From Synechococcus sp. MVIR-18-1 (GTDB lineage: Bacteria > Cyanobacteriota > Cyanobacteriia > PCC-6307 > Cyanobiaceae): a stretch of DNA of 64,000 bases. Shown here piece after piece: positions 63,850 through 64,000 of the stretch (positions are counted from its first letter, which is position 1; every line of letters begins with the position of its first letter). The translations under genes were made by a program, and so were the position numbers. The notes beneath the pieces were generated by a model that was given only the letters and a program-made list of their open reading frames with translations, did not search any database and was not told the DNA's origin. The stretch lies in the NCBI RefSeq assembly GCF_014279835.1, contig NZ_CP047942.1, positions 682,001 through 746,000 of the forward strand, in the 5' to 3' direction.

Positions 63850-64000
63850 CTAAGGCAGCGATCTTTGCTTCTTATTTTGATTCTTACTTTGGTTCGGATT
63901 GTGCGAGATGGCTTGCTCGATTGGGTGAATAGCCAGACAAAGTCTTTCAACGTGATTTAGACGTTTAAAGGAATCAAAAGACTCATGGCACCTCATATGA
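63850..64000. other. Right end of the window
   Basis: 150 bp beyond the cobL fragment. No gene of convincing length is seen; a short frame crossing the similarity boundary is chance. Confidence 0.4.

Noticed and set aside
63660-63960. Plus-strand open frames of 90-98 residues at the right end
   Set aside because: They are antisense readings of the duplicated cobL fragment, matching the antisense of cobL itself; not genes.
1-64000. tRNA or rRNA genes
   Set aside because: I looked for tRNA T-loop patterns and rRNA-like stretches in the gaps and found none I could defend by eye.

Overview
The window looks like a chromosomal segment of a marine picocyanobacterium, most likely a Synechococcus. 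The grounds are a nickel superoxide dismutase with its maturation protease and transporter, a CpcS/CpeS-type bilin lyase-like gene, ARC6/ZipN (Ftn2), a group 2 sigma factor, fused CbiE-CbiT, LarB, several cyanobacterial families of unknown function, and dense core genes of moderate-to-high GC. I cannot name the strain from sequence alone. I see no rRNA, no tRNA I could defend, no CRISPR array and no insertion sequence.

Layout. (1) 1-17.9 kb is an AT-richer accessory region. On the minus strand it holds a giant repetitive protein of about 4,250 residues (split by one frameshift), a parvulin-type isomerase and a type I secretion ABC transporter that runs off the left edge. A short LysR-like gene lies divergently upstream of the giant gene, followed by about 600 bp of T-rich DNA with a 9-copy octamer repeat. 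This reads as a secreted or surface-protein island in the style of SwmA/SwmB; that comparison is by analogy. (2) 17.9-20.5 kb is the nickel SOD cluster (sodT facing sodX-sodN), then an FKBP and a small coiled-coil protein. (3) 20.5-50 kb is ordinary core genome: lnt, mnmA, nnr, a sigma factor, an HDAC-like gene, pdhA, ftn2, then ffh-rpsP-phoH-BI-1, acetolactate decarboxylase-era-bilin lyase-trmD, ispF-TIGR03792-larB, the thiE-thiS-DUF1517 string, ribF, surE and pheS. (4) 50-53 kb is gene-poor and AT-rich with small orphan genes, including a 35-residue DUF4278-type protein with a 5' hairpin and a terminator. (5) 53-60.2 kb carries an ABC1 kinase, a carotenoid-type FAD oxidoreductase, nadK-pseudo-receiver regulator-DUF192, and cobL. 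(6) 60.2-63.85 kb carries two tandem secreted DUF1254/DUF1214 paralogues. They lie between the intact 5' end of cobL and a second, broken 199-bp copy of that same 5' end.

Most worth a second look: the giant protein with its export genes and precise single-base lesion; the duplicated cobL 5' end bracketing the DUF1254 pair, which looks like the scar of an insertion that replaced the start of cobL; a putative metallopeptidase whose signal peptide is cut off by one in-frame stop; a response regulator with no phosphorylatable aspartate; ThiS ending in Gly-Gly-Gly-Ser; and several unlisted small membrane peptides.
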